Shown: positions 1 to 9,357, counted from the stretch's first letter. The stretch is DNA of 64,000 nucleotides from Saprospiraceae bacterium (GCA_020630435.1 JAHDBJ010000006.1:1-64000), one strand, 5' to 3'. Made by a program: numbers and translations. Notes: generated by a model from the sequence alone, not told the origin.

Positions 1-4
1 GCTT

Positions 5-78
5 TGGAGGTCGGGAGCGGATTCGAACCGCCGTACAAGGTTTTGCAGACCTCTGCCTAACCGCTCGGCCACCCGACC
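5..78 (-). tRNA. tRNA-Cys (GCA)
   Basis: On the minus strand the stretch folds as a cloverleaf. The acceptor stem is GGTCGGG/CCCGACC. The anticodon stem GAGGT/ACCTT closes a seven-base loop holding GCA. The T arm contains GGTTCGAATCC. The discriminator base is T, as expected of tRNA-Cys, and CCA is encoded at positions 5-7. The mature body without CCA is 8-78. Confidence 0.96.
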
Positions 79-217
79 ATGAAATGCGGATGCAAATATA
101 GAATTATTTTTTAGATTTTTATACCAGAGAGTATAAAATAATTAAGGTATTTTTTAGGTTAAAAGTTCCTTTGCTCTAAAAATATTAATCCTACTTTTTC
201 AAATTCTCATTACCAAA

Positions 218-661
218 CTAATGCTTTGGTGGAAATTTCACAACTGTAAACCAATAATTTTGTAAGGTTTGGATGACTTCTCCAAACTGCTTGAAATCTA
301 CTGGCTTCTTGATATAACAACTTGCTTGTAGTTTATAGCTTTTGATAATATCCTCATCTGAGCTAGAGGTTGTAAGAACAACTACAGGGATTGTACATAA
401 TTCAGGTGTTTCTTTGATTTTGGCTAAAACCTCCTGACCACTAACTTCGGGCATATTCAAGTCTAGTAAAATCAAATCTGGCGTAGGAGCATCTGTATGT
501 TCCCCTCTTTTAAATAAAAAATCTAAGCCTTCTTTTCCATCTCTAGCTACCGATAAATTATTTCTAATTTTTCCTCGCTCAAAAGCTTTTTTTGTAAGTA
601 TAATATCACCTTCATTATCTTCGATCAGTAGAATTTCAATTGGTTGCCCCATGTCATTCAT
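218..661 (-). CDS. CheY-like single-domain response regulator
   Basis: A 147-residue stand-alone receiver domain of the Rcp1-like type often paired with phytochrome-type or hybrid histidine kinases. The acidic pocket is E14-D15, the phospho-acceptor is D67 in LILLDLNMP, the conserved Thr is in VVLTTSS (about T97), and the conserved Lys is K119 in IKKP. There is no output domain, so it probably signals by protein contact. An in-frame ATG three codons in (M4) is an alternative start. No kinase gene is adjacent. The family call is firm but the partner is unknown. Confidence 0.93.
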   Translation of the reverse strand: MNDMGQPIEILLIEDNEGDIILTKKAFERGKIRNNLSVARDGKEGLDFLFKRGEHTDAPTPDLILLDLNMPEVSGQEVLAKIKETPELCTIPVVVLTTSSSDEDIIKSYKLQASCYIKKPVDFKQFGEVIQTLQNYWFTVVKFPPKH

Positions 662-867
662 CTATTTATAATTTTAATATATTCCTTAGCCTACAATAAT
701 AGGCTATTTGTACAAATAAATCAATAAAAACTATACCAATTTGTCAAGAAATTGTTTCGGACTAGAGATTATTTTAGTTGTTTTATAGAAATAATAAATT
801 TCAATGTAATTTTCCTTTAGCTTTGAAAGTCATTTTGAATGACTATTTTACAAAAAAAAATAGATAA

Positions 868-2040
868 TTGAATTCCAAAACAATAAAAAAATTTCCTAGA
901 CTTAGCTTCTGGGAAAAAGAAAGTTTTTTACATAAAATAGACATCGCTATTATTGGAAGCGGCATTGTAGGGTTAAGTGCCGCCATACAACTCAAAGAAT
1001 TAAATGCTTCTCTTCAAATTGCCATTTTTGAAAAAGGTATTCTTCCTAGTGGTGCAAGTACTAAGAATGCAGGATTTGCCTGCTTTGGTAGTATTTCAGA
1101 ATTAATTTCTGATCTAGAAAATCATTCTGAAGATGAAATGCTCAAACTTGTAGCGAAACGTTGGCAAGGCTTACAACGACTTAAACAACGAATTGGGGCA
1201 TCTAATATGGACTTTTGGGAATGTGGTGGCTATGAGATATTTAAAACAACAGAAGAAGAAAAATATCAAAATTATTTACAAAAAATAGCTTATTTAAATA
1301 CTACATTAGAATCTATTATAGGTAGAAAAGATATTTACCAAGGAGATGATGCTTCTATTTCAAAATTTGGCTTTCAAGATGTTCAACACATAATTGTGAA
1401 CCAAGCTGAAGGTCAAATTCATACGGGTAAAATGATGCAAGGCTTACTAGGTCTTGCACAAACAATGGGCATCAAAATCTTTAATGGAATAACTGTCGAA
1501 ACTATACAAAGCAATAATAGTACGGTTATAATTACTACAAAACAACAATGGAAAATCACTGTAGGTAAGGTACTTGTCTGTACGAATGGTTTTACTCAAA
1601 AAATCCTTCCTACCTTAAAGGTATTACCTGCTAGGAATCAGGTACTCATTACGAAGCCGATTCCTAACTTAAAAGTAAAAGGAACGTTCCACTACGATAG
1701 TGGTTATATTTATTTTAGAAATGTTGGAAATAGAATATTACTTGGTGGTGCAAGAAACTATGACATTGAGGGAGAAACGACCTTGGAGTTTGGTACAACT
1801 AACACTATTCAGCAAGCATTAATGGACATATTATCAACGATTATTCTTCCAAATGAAAAGCATTTTGATTCTATCATTGATTATTGGTGGAGTGGGATTA
1901 TGGGTGTTCATCATCAAAAAAAACCTGTAGTAGAAATGATAGACTCTAATGTTGGTGTTGCTGTTCGTTTAGGCGGTATGGGCATAGCAATAGGTAGCTT
2001 GGTTGGTGAAGAAGGTGCCAGAATGTTATTATCTTCATAA
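868..2040 (+). CDS. FAD-dependent oxidoreductase (DAO/glycine-oxidase type)
   Basis: A 390-residue flavoprotein of the D-amino-acid oxidase/DadA family. Its dinucleotide-binding motif IIGSGIVGLSAA starts near residue 28, and the C-terminus carries the usual FAD-contact Gly-rich segment (RLGGMGIAIGSLVGEEGA). Family members oxidise amino acids or secondary amines. The substrate cannot be read here. The start must be TTG at 868: an in-frame TAA lies immediately upstream, and no ATG or GTG occurs before the FAD motif. It converges on the DUF3810 gene, with about 40 bp between the stops. Confidence 0.88.
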   Translation: MNSKTIKKFPRLSFWEKESFLHKIDIAIIGSGIVGLSAAIQLKELNASLQIAIFEKGILPSGASTKNAGFACFGSISELISDLENHSEDEMLKLVAKRWQGLQRLKQRIGASNMDFWECGGYEIFKTTEEEKYQNYLQKIAYLNTTLESIIGRKDIYQGDDASISKFGFQDVQHIIVNQAEGQIHTGKMMQGLLGLAQTMGIKIFNGITVETIQSNNSTVIITTKQQWKITVGKVLVCTNGFTQKILPTLKVLPARNQVLITKPIPNLKVKGTFHYDSGYIYFRNVGNRILLGGARNYDIEGETTLEFGTTNTIQQALMDILSTIILPNEKHFDSIIDYWWSGIMGVHHQKKPVVEMIDSNVGVAVRLGGMGIAIGSLVGEEGARMLLSS

Positions 2041-2082
2041 TGAAGAAATCTATAGTTAAACTTATAACTATATCAACCTTTA

Positions 2083-3159
2083 TTATTTTGTATTTCTTTT
2101 TTCCCAAGCACAGAGTAGTACAATTATTCTATCATAGCTTTCCAACCCTTCTTTGACCCCTTGCGTTTTTAGATAAGTATCGTAAGCCGCATTCCTAAAT
2201 CTTGGAAAAATATCAGGATATTTCTTGCCATTATCATTTATGGCATTTAAATCTGCTACGAGTCCTTTCGGTAAGGAAGCTCTAAATTTTTGGTATGTTT
2301 CGTTTTTATACTTTAAAAAATTAGCTGCTAAATACCGATAGTAGGTTAACTCGGCGGCATATTGTAAAAAAGGTTTTTTGCTACGGATACAGGCTAAGTA
2401 GGCCAAAAAATTACAAGTTCCTTCGTCTGTAAAACCATAGCCATGAAATAATTCATGCGCCATCGTAAATGGTTTTTGCAGAGGATGTAGTCCAGCATCT
2501 AGATGTCCCTCCGCAACCAAGGGAATATACACGCCAGCCGTGCTTATACGTAGTAATATTCCTTTAGGATATAGTTGCCGACCTCGTACTCTACCATAAG
2601 TAGGAAAATCCCATGATTGCAATAAATCTTCAACGGCAGCTCTCACCACTTTTTCTAAATTTTTTGGTAAAAGCTCATCTCTTACAGCCCTAAGAGAATC
2701 AATATTTAGAATCTTTTCTCGTTGTGTTATCACCTTTTGAGTATGTTGATATAACTTTTGCTCTAGACTATCTAATGGAAGTGGGTGTACCTGTAACCCT
2801 AACTGTTTTTCAATCGGTAATCTTGCATAATTATAGCCCCATAGTACTAGGAAAAGGAAAATAAAGCCCCCTATAAATGCCCCTATATTAAGCAGCAAAT
2901 TTTGTAGCCGTTCTAGCGGTTTCCTTTTGAGTTGATATAATTTTTTTATAGAAAAAAAAGCCCAAAAAAGAAGTATGAAAAATAAAAAATAAACCATGGG
3001 AACGGGTAATAAGCCTAATGTGTAATCGTATAAAACACGAATCCCCTGAAACAATCCTCTAGTATAAAATCGTTCAACAAAAGCAGGAAAAAAGCTAAGG
3101 ATATACCTTAGCAAAGTAGCTCCTACTCCGAGTATAATCCAATACCAACGTTTATCCAT
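2083..3159 (-). CDS. DUF3810 membrane protein with HExxH motif
   Basis: A 358-residue protein with about three hydrophobic segments in its first 110 residues (around 5-25, 50-70 and 90-108), followed by a soluble part. The soluble part contains MAHELFHGYGF, an HExxH zinc-protease signature, and a downstream acidic segment TDEGTCNF that could supply the third ligand. This matches the Bacteroidota family DUF3810, a presumed membrane metallopeptidase of unproven activity. It is the last gene of a four-gene minus-strand operon, 20 bp after the AlgJ-like gene, which suggests a role in processing or quality control of the same envelope system. Confidence 0.82.
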   Translation of the reverse strand: MDKRWYWIILGVGATLLRYILSFFPAFVERFYTRGLFQGIRVLYDYTLGLLPVPMVYFLFFILLFWAFFSIKKLYQLKRKPLERLQNLLLNIGAFIGGFIFLFLVLWGYNYARLPIEKQLGLQVHPLPLDSLEQKLYQHTQKVITQREKILNIDSLRAVRDELLPKNLEKVVRAAVEDLLQSWDFPTYGRVRGRQLYPKGILLRISTAGVYIPLVAEGHLDAGLHPLQKPFTMAHELFHGYGFTDEGTCNFLAYLACIRSKKPFLQYAAELTYYRYLAANFLKYKNETYQKFRASLPKGLVADLNAINDNGKKYPDIFPRFRNAAYDTYLKTQGVKEGLESYDRIIVLLCAWEKRNTK

Positions 3160-3179
3160 ATTTAGACAAATTCTTTAGA

Positions 3180-4304
3180 TTATTTGTTTACAAAAAAATG
3201 GTCATAGGCTTTATTAACAAAGCCCCAACCTAACCCTGCAACAGACATATCAGAAGCCATCAAAATAACAATTTCTGCCTGAGCAATTTCTTTTTCTATA
3301 TTAGCATCATTCCCATTTTTCAAATCTTCTCTTGGAGGCCATACACCAGCATTGTAAAACCAAAAACTTCCATTGTCAAAAACAGCTGTATTAAGATGTA
3401 AGTAATACCATGTCCAATAGAAACTATCTGCGACCATAATGGCTTTAGGCTTGTGTTTCCCTTCAGCTTCTACAATTATTGTTGGATAAGCCATTGGAAT
3501 ATTCGGCATCTTAAAAATAAGATTCATTGTACTTTCAATATCGGTATCCGTCAAACGATAATCTTTTGTAAGAATTACTTCATTCCAATAAAAATCAGGC
3601 ATATCAACTTGTCGTAGTTCTTCGACATATCGTATCATAGAATCCGCAGCAATCGTTCCACCATAAATACTCCAATGAATACCCGTTTTGGGATAAAGAC
3701 AATATTGAGCGGTATCTTTCATACCTCTAAACCAAGCACTAAAATCTAGGAGATTAAGCGAGTACGTTTGAACTTGTTCCAAAAAATATTCATAATTCGT
3801 AGTATCTCGTTCTTTATGGTATTTATCAGGAAAATATTCAGGATAAAATGTCCCTTTACCTGGCGCAATGATGGTAATCAAAGATTTCCCCATTGTTTCG
3901 AGCGTATCTTGCAGTTTTTTGATTTTAAATATTTTATCGTCTATCCATTGAGTACCTGCAAAGTCATCACCATAATAAGCATTGATATAGCCCTTCTCAT
4001 ATAAATATTCTTTTTTACCAACAATAATTTCATTAGCATGGAGTTTTCCAAATAAGGAATAATCGAGTTGATTATTTAAACGTACAACATCACTTCTAAA
4101 TGCAAAATTCTCCTTCAGATATTTGTCTTTCTCCTTTTGATAACGCTGATTAAACCATGTTTGAATACTAATTTCAGGGTTTTCAGTATATACAATAGCA
4201 CCCGATAAACCTTTACTTTTAATAAATGTAAAGATCGATTGTGCGAACAGAAAACCTAAAAGCACTAATAGTAAATAGAATAATATTTTATGCAAATTAT
4301 ACAT
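3180..4304 (-). CDS. AlgJ/AlgX-like SGNH acetyltransferase-associated protein
   Basis: A 374-residue protein with one N-terminal membrane anchor (residues about 7-27) and a periplasmic SGNH-type fold. It shows the GIHWS motif (the D/HxxH-like block of the AlgX/AlgJ family), the IIAPGKGTFYPE strand, and a late MVADSF segment that likely carries the nucleophile Ser. Proteins of this family receive acetyl groups passed by an MBOAT partner and O-acetylate an extracytoplasmic polysaccharide. The partner lies directly upstream with a 2-nt gap, so the pair is almost certainly one machine. The acceptor glycan is not revealed by the neighbourhood. Confidence 0.85.
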   Translation of the reverse strand: MYNLHKILFYLLLVLLGFLFAQSIFTFIKSKGLSGAIVYTENPEISIQTWFNQRYQKEKDKYLKENFAFRSDVVRLNNQLDYSLFGKLHANEIIVGKKEYLYEKGYINAYYGDDFAGTQWIDDKIFKIKKLQDTLETMGKSLITIIAPGKGTFYPEYFPDKYHKERDTTNYEYFLEQVQTYSLNLLDFSAWFRGMKDTAQYCLYPKTGIHWSIYGGTIAADSMIRYVEELRQVDMPDFYWNEVILTKDYRLTDTDIESTMNLIFKMPNIPMAYPTIIVEAEGKHKPKAIMVADSFYWTWYYLHLNTAVFDNGSFWFYNAGVWPPREDLKNGNDANIEKEIAQAEIVILMASDMSVAGLGWGFVNKAYDHFFVNK

Positions 4305-4306
4305 CT

Positions 4307-5725
4307 CTAAAACCTAAAATAGATAAATGGATTGAATCCTGTTGTCGTAATAGCACCAATACTAATGATAAATAAATATAAACAAATAACGAACATACTT
4401 AATGTCATCGTGTTGGAGTAAGGTTTAAAATAAACGCTATCCTGTATTTTTTTTCCGTAAGGAAATAAAACAAAAAAGGAAAAGAAAACGGCTAATATAA
4501 ATACGATATAAAATTTAAAATCGGGTATGACTGAAAGTTGTAAGTTATCTATAATAAATAATTTTTTATAAAAGCTAAAAGCTGTATCCAGATCTTCTAT
4601 CTTAAAAATCACCCATCCGAGTATCGTAACTAGAAAGGTGTAAAATAAACTCAATATCCAATGCATCTTCAATAAAATTTTGCCTAAAAATAATCGTTCA
4701 ACAACAAGAAAAAAACCATGGTAAAGTCCCCATAAGACAAAATTCCAAGCTGCACCATGCCATAATCCAGACAATACAAAAACTAGGCAAAGGTTGAAGT
4801 ATAATCGAATAGCCGTTACTCTATTTCCGCCTAGAGGAATATATAGATAATCTTTCATCCAAGCACCTAGTGTGATATGCCAATGTTTCCAAAAAGCTGT
4901 GATGCTTCCAACACAGTAAGGATTATTGAAATTTTCGGGAAAACGAAACCCCATCATTCGACCTAAACCAATAGCCATATCTGAATAGCCTGAGAAATCA
5001 AAATATATTTGAAACGTATACGCCAATATTCCAAGCCAAGCCGTACCAGAACTCATATCCATTATCTCTAAAGCAAAAATTTTATCCGCTTCTGTTCCTA
5101 GCGTATTTGCAATAAGGACTTTCTTTCCTAATCCGATACAAAAACGATAAAAGCCCAGAAGTTTATCTTGGTATGTCTCTTTACGTTCTGTAATTTGCGC
5201 CGCTATACTATTGAAACGCACAATTGGCCCTGCAATAAGTTGTGGAAACATGATAATATACAAAATATAATCGCTTACCTTATTGAGGGGAGTATGAACT
5301 CTTCTATAAACATCAATAGAATAGGTTAATGTTTGAAATGTATAGAAAGAAATACCAATTGGTAGAGCAACACTCGCCCACGTTAATGTTTCATACCCTA
5401 ACGACTGAAATAGTGTATTGAGATTTTCAACAAAAAAGTTAGCATACTTAAAATAGGCTAGTAAACCTAGATTCAAACTAATAGAAAGTACTAGATAAGA
5501 CTTTTTCACTCTAGGAGAAACGGCCTCAAACATCCGTCTAACGATATAAAAATCTAAAAAAGTAGATGCTAAGAGGATGAATATAAATTGGGGTGCCCCC
5601 CAGCTGTAGAAAAAAATACTCGCCGTTAAGATAACTAGATTTTTAGTTGGTTTTGGTGAAATCTGGTAAACCAACAAAAATATAGGTAAGAAGTATAGCA
5701 GAAATGTAATACTACTAAAGACCAT
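4307..5725 (-). CDS. MBOAT-family O-acyltransferase (AlgI-like)
   Basis: A 472-residue polytopic membrane protein with about ten or more hydrophobic segments. The MBOAT hallmarks are present: FWKHWHITLGAWMKDYLYIP, then SGLWHGAAWNFVLWGLYHG containing the invariant membrane-embedded His. AlgI-type enzymes carry acetyl groups across the inner membrane to a periplasmic SGNH partner, which is the next gene downstream. The start is 2 nt after the stop of the rof-like gene, so translational coupling is likely. Its length is normal for the family. Confidence 0.93.
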   Translation of the reverse strand: MVFSSITFLLYFLPIFLLVYQISPKPTKNLVILTASIFFYSWGAPQFIFILLASTFLDFYIVRRMFEAVSPRVKKSYLVLSISLNLGLLAYFKYANFFVENLNTLFQSLGYETLTWASVALPIGISFYTFQTLTYSIDVYRRVHTPLNKVSDYILYIIMFPQLIAGPIVRFNSIAAQITERKETYQDKLLGFYRFCIGLGKKVLIANTLGTEADKIFALEIMDMSSGTAWLGILAYTFQIYFDFSGYSDMAIGLGRMMGFRFPENFNNPYCVGSITAFWKHWHITLGAWMKDYLYIPLGGNRVTAIRLYFNLCLVFVLSGLWHGAAWNFVLWGLYHGFFLVVERLFLGKILLKMHWILSLFYTFLVTILGWVIFKIEDLDTAFSFYKKLFIIDNLQLSVIPDFKFYIVFILAVFFSFFVLFPYGKKIQDSVYFKPYSNTMTLSMFVICLYLFIISIGAITTTGFNPFIYFRF

Positions 5726-5727
5726 TA

Positions 5728-5958
5728 TTATTTTTTGGTAGGAGTAATGGAAAGTATGTGATCCAGTCGAATCTCTTGTTCATTGTCCAATAGTAGAAAC
5801 TCTTCTTTTTGTCGTGTATATAAGTCTTTGATAACGGACCTTATGTTAACTTCTACATTGTCTTTAGAATAAGAAATCTCAACTTCTTTTTTCAATGTAG
5901 CATAAGCTTCTAACTGATCATAGACATTACAATTAATAGGTTGGTATTTTTTTTCCAT
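5728..5958 (-). CDS. rof: Rho-binding antiterminator (Rof family)
   Basis: A 76-residue protein resembling E. coli Rof/YaeO, which binds Rho and inhibits termination. Matching features are the opening YQPINCNVYDQLE, the central basic and hydrophobic strands, and the closing strand IRLDHILSI. I place the start at ATG 5958. The longer reading from 5991 would begin inside the terminator hairpin of the upstream gene and adds a hydrophobic 11-residue leader unlike the family. It heads the operon with the MBOAT and AlgJ-like genes, an unexpected partnership for a transcription factor. The family call rests on motif similarity. Confidence 0.75.
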   Translation of the reverse strand: MEKKYQPINCNVYDQLEAYATLKKEVEISYSKDNVEVNIRSVIKDLYTRQKEEFLLLDNEQEIRLDHILSITPTKK

Positions 5959-5972
5959 AGTCGAAATTACAT

Positions 5973-6002
5973 AAAAAAAAAGAGGTACCAAATAGTACCT
6001 CT
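5973..6002 (-). terminator. Rho-independent terminator after the acidic lipoprotein gene
   Basis: An eight-base perfect stem AGAGGTAC/GTACCTCT (5981-6002) with a six-base loop is followed on the minus strand by eight consecutive T (5980-5973). It sits 37 bp past the stop of the 6040-7641 gene and upstream of rof. Confidence 0.9.
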
Positions 6003-6039
6003 CTTCTATTTAATAAATAGGAGTTGTAATTAAGTCAGA

Positions 6040-7641
6040 CTAGTCGCAGCTATCCTCTAGTGCATCAAATTCTTCATAAGAATTTATTGCTAAGGTTGTT
6101 CCATCTTCTAATACTACATTGATGGGAAAAACAACATCTGGACAGTTATTTTCATCTTCACAGTCATCAAATGCATCTTCTAAAGCATCTTCATTATTAA
6201 TGTCTTCTGTTGTTCCATCGGTATAGATAAGTGTTACTGGAAAAACAATTTCAAAACACTCCTCTTCGTCTTCGTCTTCTTCGTCTTCACAACTTTCCCA
6301 AAGTTCATCCAACTCTTCTTCTGAACTAATCGTAACAGTCGTACCATCTTCTAGTATAACTGACACAGGGAATACAACTGTTGGGCAAGCACCTTCGTCT
6401 TCACAATCATCAAATGCATCTTCTAAGGCATCTTCGTTATTTATCTCTTGTACGGTACCATCTGGATACTGTAAACTTACTGGAAAATTCACTTCAAAAC
6501 AGTCTTCCCATTCGTCTTCGTCATCTTCGTCTTCACAACTTTCCCAAAGTTCATCCAATTCTTCTTCTGAACTAATCGTAACAGTCGTACCATCTTCTAG
6601 TATAACTGACACAGGGAATACAACTGTTGGGCAAGCACCTTCGTCTTCACAATCATCAAATGCATCTTCTAAGGCATCTTCGTTATTTATCTCTTGTACG
6701 GTACCATCTGGATACTGTAAACTTACTGGAAAATTCACTTCAAAACAGTCTTCCCATTCGTCGTCACTATCTTCGTCTTCATCTTCGTCTTCATCTTCAT
6801 CTTCGTCTTCACATTTTTCCCATAATTCATCATACTCCTCTTCTGAAGTAATGGTAACAATAGTACCGTCATCTATTTTTACATCAAAAGGAAAAACAGG
6901 CATTGGGTAAACCTCTTCTTCACCTTCTTGCTCCTCATAATTTTCATACCATTCTTCCAATATTTCTTCAAGTTGTTCTTCATCATTAACAGTAATAATC
7001 GTTCCTCCTGGCATTTGAAGATCAATAGGGAAAACCACACTAAAACACTCCATCCATTCATCATCTTCATCCCAGTCGCCATCACCATGTTCTTCGTACC
7101 AATCATCTAAGGTTTCCCATAATTCTTCCCAATTATTTACAACTATAACTGTCCCATTTGGTAATTCTACCTCTGTTGGAAACTGGATGTCTTCTTCTTC
7201 ACAATCAAAATCTTCCCAAAAATAATCTTCTAGTTCATCATCACTACATACCCTATAATCTGTAATGCCTTCGCAGGCAGCGATACAAGCATTTTCATAA
7301 ATCTCATTATCTGTACAAACTGGCGTGAATAGTGCATCTAATTCTTCATCACTAAGGTTTTCTAAGATAGCATCTATTTGTGCTTCAATTTCTTCTGGGG
7401 ACGCCTCAAAATCAACACTATCAAAAACTGCAAAACAACCACAATCCTCATCTGTTTCGTCTCCATTCCCATTTCTTTGGGTAGCAGTATGTGCGGCAGC
7501 AGCCATTGCTCTTGCTTTAAATATGGACTCTGTTGATTCTATATTTTCAGGTGTTGTATTATCTTTCTCACAAGAAGTAAAAAATAATACAGCACCTAAT
7601 AAAAACAAAAAAAGGAATGCTAATTTTTTTTGATAAAACAT
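6040..7641 (-). CDS. Acidic repeat lipoprotein with duplicated cysteine modules
   Basis: A 533-residue predicted lipoprotein: hydrophobic signal (residues about 7-22) with lipobox FFTSC, then CEKD. The rest is extremely rich in Asp and Glu. It contains about seven modules of the pattern CFEVxFPVxLxxPDGTxxxIxxEDALEDAFDDC, separated by linkers of pure D/E runs. Each module has paired Cys and a PDGT- or EDGT-type turn between two beta-strand-like segments. Two consecutive 82-residue units are identical apart from the linker. No enzymatic motif is visible. A cation-binding or adhesive surface protein is possible, but that is inference. The gene ends in a strong terminator. Confidence 0.85.
   Translation of the reverse strand: MFYQKKLAFLFLFLLGAVLFFTSCEKDNTTPENIESTESIFKARAMAAAAHTATQRNGNGDETDEDCGCFAVFDSVDFEASPEEIEAQIDAILENLSDEELDALFTPVCTDNEIYENACIAACEGITDYRVCSDDELEDYFWEDFDCEEEDIQFPTEVELPNGTVIVVNNWEELWETLDDWYEEHGDGDWDEDDEWMECFSVVFPIDLQMPGGTIITVNDEEQLEEILEEWYENYEEQEGEEEVYPMPVFPFDVKIDDGTIVTITSEEEYDELWEKCEDEDEDEDEDEDEDSDDEWEDCFEVNFPVSLQYPDGTVQEINNEDALEDAFDDCEDEGACPTVVFPVSVILEDGTTVTISSEEELDELWESCEDEDDEDEWEDCFEVNFPVSLQYPDGTVQEINNEDALEDAFDDCEDEGACPTVVFPVSVILEDGTTVTISSEEELDELWESCEDEEDEDEEECFEIVFPVTLIYTDGTTEDINNEDALEDAFDDCEDENNCPDVVFPINVVLEDGTTLAINSYEEFDALEDSCD
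6281..6516. repeat. 246-bp internal direct repeat, copy 1
   Basis: This segment is repeated 246 bp further on (6527-6762) with one mismatch that I found (C at about 6309 versus T at 6555). The period is 82 codons, so the reading frame is kept. The near-identity even at third codon positions points to recent unequal recombination or slippage. Confidence 0.93.
6527..6762. repeat. 246-bp internal direct repeat, copy 2
   Basis: Second copy of the in-frame 82-codon duplication of the acidic lipoprotein gene. The flanking D/E-coding linkers differ in length: about 8 residues in one and a 19-residue D/E run in the next. This is a sign that the GAA/GAT-rich linkers themselves expand and contract. 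Confidence 0.93.
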
Positions 7642-7711
7642 ATTGGTATTTTTTATATAATTTTATAAGTATGTAATTTTTTATTTCTAGAAATTTCTAT
7701 TGTTTTGCCTT

Positions 7712-7875
7712 GAAGTTGTTTAATAATAAAGGTTGATTTTAATTATAAGTGCTTGTATTTCAAGATAAAGCTCCATTCTTTTTTTGTAGCCTTAGCTACG
7801 GTAAAAAGAATTAGCTAAAATATTAATATACAATGACTTGTGAATAATTCATTATTCTATTTTTAAACAGCTTCA
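7712..7875. repeat. Miniature inverted-repeat element, type A, long form
   Basis: Begins GAAGTTGTTTAATAATAAAGG and ends TTCTATTTTTAAACAGCTTC, imperfect inverted repeats of each other. Its two ends match those of the 83-bp element at 56018-56100. The extra middle contains an imperfect hairpin (7775-7811) around GTAGC-CTTA-GCTAC. There is no coding capacity, so it looks like a MITE. Confidence 0.65.
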
Positions 7876-8020
7876 TTATATAGACAGTTTGAGATCAATA
7901 TTCCCCTATGCTATTTGAATAAAAAAATTAAGCTTCGAGCTAATCTATTAATTTTCAAGGTTAATCAACAATTATTTAAAATAAGGATAATCTTCAATTT
8001 GAAGTTTTTTATGTCATATA

Positions 8021-8178
8021 GAAGTTATTTAAAAATAGTTTACTGTCTTCTGAAAAAGCCTTTTTACTTCCATTTTTATTTTTTTTGCTCCGTAACTCGG
8101 CTATACAGCTCTAAAAAAGTGCAATGGAAACAAAAATTCAATTTTAATAAGTTCAGCAGTTATTCTTCAACAACCTCG
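8021..8178. repeat. Miniature inverted-repeat element, type B, long form
   Basis: Left end GAAGTTATTTAAAAATAG and right end ATTCTTCAACAACCTC are imperfect inverted repeats. Interior blocks CTTCTGAAAAAGCC and AATAAGTTCAGCAG recur in the same order in the 91-bp element at 10409-10499. The difference is about 65 bp of extra central sequence. It is non-coding. Confidence 0.65.
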
Positions 8179-9117
8179 TAGATACCAAGTTTTCTGTTCA
8201 ATAAAGAAAAACCCTCAAAAAAAATGCTATTTTGACGTCTATTGACAATAAATCGTCCTTTTTGAAATTCATGTTTTCAAAAAGAAAAAGTTTTTTTCCA
8301 AAAGACCTCTTCTCTTTCGTCTTAGTTAATAATTATCAGCAGTTTATGGTATAATGAATGTTCTTTAGGCAATAGTGTCCAAAGAATATGCTTTTTAGCT
8401 TATCTTAAAAATTAATTTTTTATAGATTTGATTTTTAAAAACTATTTTGATTAATCTTATTAAGATTTACATTTATATGTAAACTTATATACTATTGTCC
8501 TAATCATGTAAAGATTGGATTGTTTTGAATATAAACCATAAAAGACAAGGATTTATTTCTTGTCAAAAATTAATTTGTAAGAGCACCAAGACATTTAATG
8601 CTTTTATATTAAAACCATCTCAGATTATATGTTTTGGCAAAAGAGTTAATAAAAACTTATTGTTCTTGACCTCCTTTGTAAATCAAGTAGTTTATTACAT
8701 TTTTGCCTTATCTAAATCAAAATTTTCTCAGTCAATGATAAACAATCTATTACATCATAAACACTTACTTTCGTAAGTACAATAGGTTAGATTGTTTTAA
8801 AAGAAAATATAATTTTTACTATAGGCTAATTAGTTAGGTTTACCAAATAAAAATCATCTATAATAGTGGTTAAATTTGCGTTTCATACTGTGTTAAGAAT
8901 ATTATAAGCACTTAGTTTACAATACTTTTTGCTTATTTAAATCAAAATTTTTTCTCTGTTATATTTAATAATTCACCATATCAACCTAGTTACTTATAGT
9001 GATTTTTTATTTATCCAAAAAACTTCACCATTTAAAATAGTATGCTGATTGATTATCTAACCCAACGAACGAATTTTAACTACCTCCCTTTAATATGATG
9101 CATTCAAAAATCATTCA

Positions 9118-9348
9118 ATGAATAAATATATTGACAAAACTGGTAGGTTAACTCCATTAGGCCTTGAGATTTATGTTGACGCTATGCGTAAAGATAATAT
9201 TGATGATATACCTGATTTACTGTATGATCACGTACAAAATTCACCAAAATGTTTAGAGCGAGTTATTTTTCAATATTCTAGGCGGAAAGCTCCTAATAAG
9301 ACACCCGATGCTTTTAGAAGTCCTGATCAAATGAGGGGTAATATCTAA
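9118..9348 (+). CDS. Small conserved-looking hypothetical protein
   Basis: A 76-residue soluble protein with balanced composition, unlike the neighbouring spurious frames. Segments IDDIPDLLYDHVQNSPKC and LERVIFQYSRR recall the small His/Cys anti-sigma or 'zinc finger' helices of Bacteroidota (HVxxCxxC). Only one Cys remains here, so metal binding is doubtful. It lies in the gene-poor zone and converges with moaA, 9 bp from its stop. I do not recognise the family and assign no function. Confidence 0.5.
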   Translation: MNKYIDKTGRLTPLGLEIYVDAMRKDNIDDIPDLLYDHVQNSPKCLERVIFQYSRRKAPNKTPDAFRSPDQMRGNI

Positions 9349-9357
9349 TATTAGATG

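Larger units (their letters stand above)
7642..9117. other. Gene-poor AT-rich intergenic region
   Basis: About 1.5 kb without a convincing gene. It holds two miniature inverted-repeat elements (7712-7875 and 8021-8178). It also holds a degenerate direct repeat sharing a TAAATCAAAATTTT core, near 8705-8740 and again near 8928-8965. Short open frames at 7915-8181 and 8525-8776 have AT-driven lysine/phenylalanine/serine composition and no recognisable features, so I do not call them. Confidence 0.7.

Noticed and set aside
6381-6851. Plus-strand open frames in the acidic lipoprotein gene (His/Leu/Arg-rich products)
   Set aside because: They are antisense shadows of GAA/GAT-rich repeats and duplicate together with the real gene.
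7915-8776. Two open frames of 80-90 codons in the gene-poor region
   Set aside because: Composition follows base content, there is no start context or motif, and the first overlaps an inverted-repeat element.
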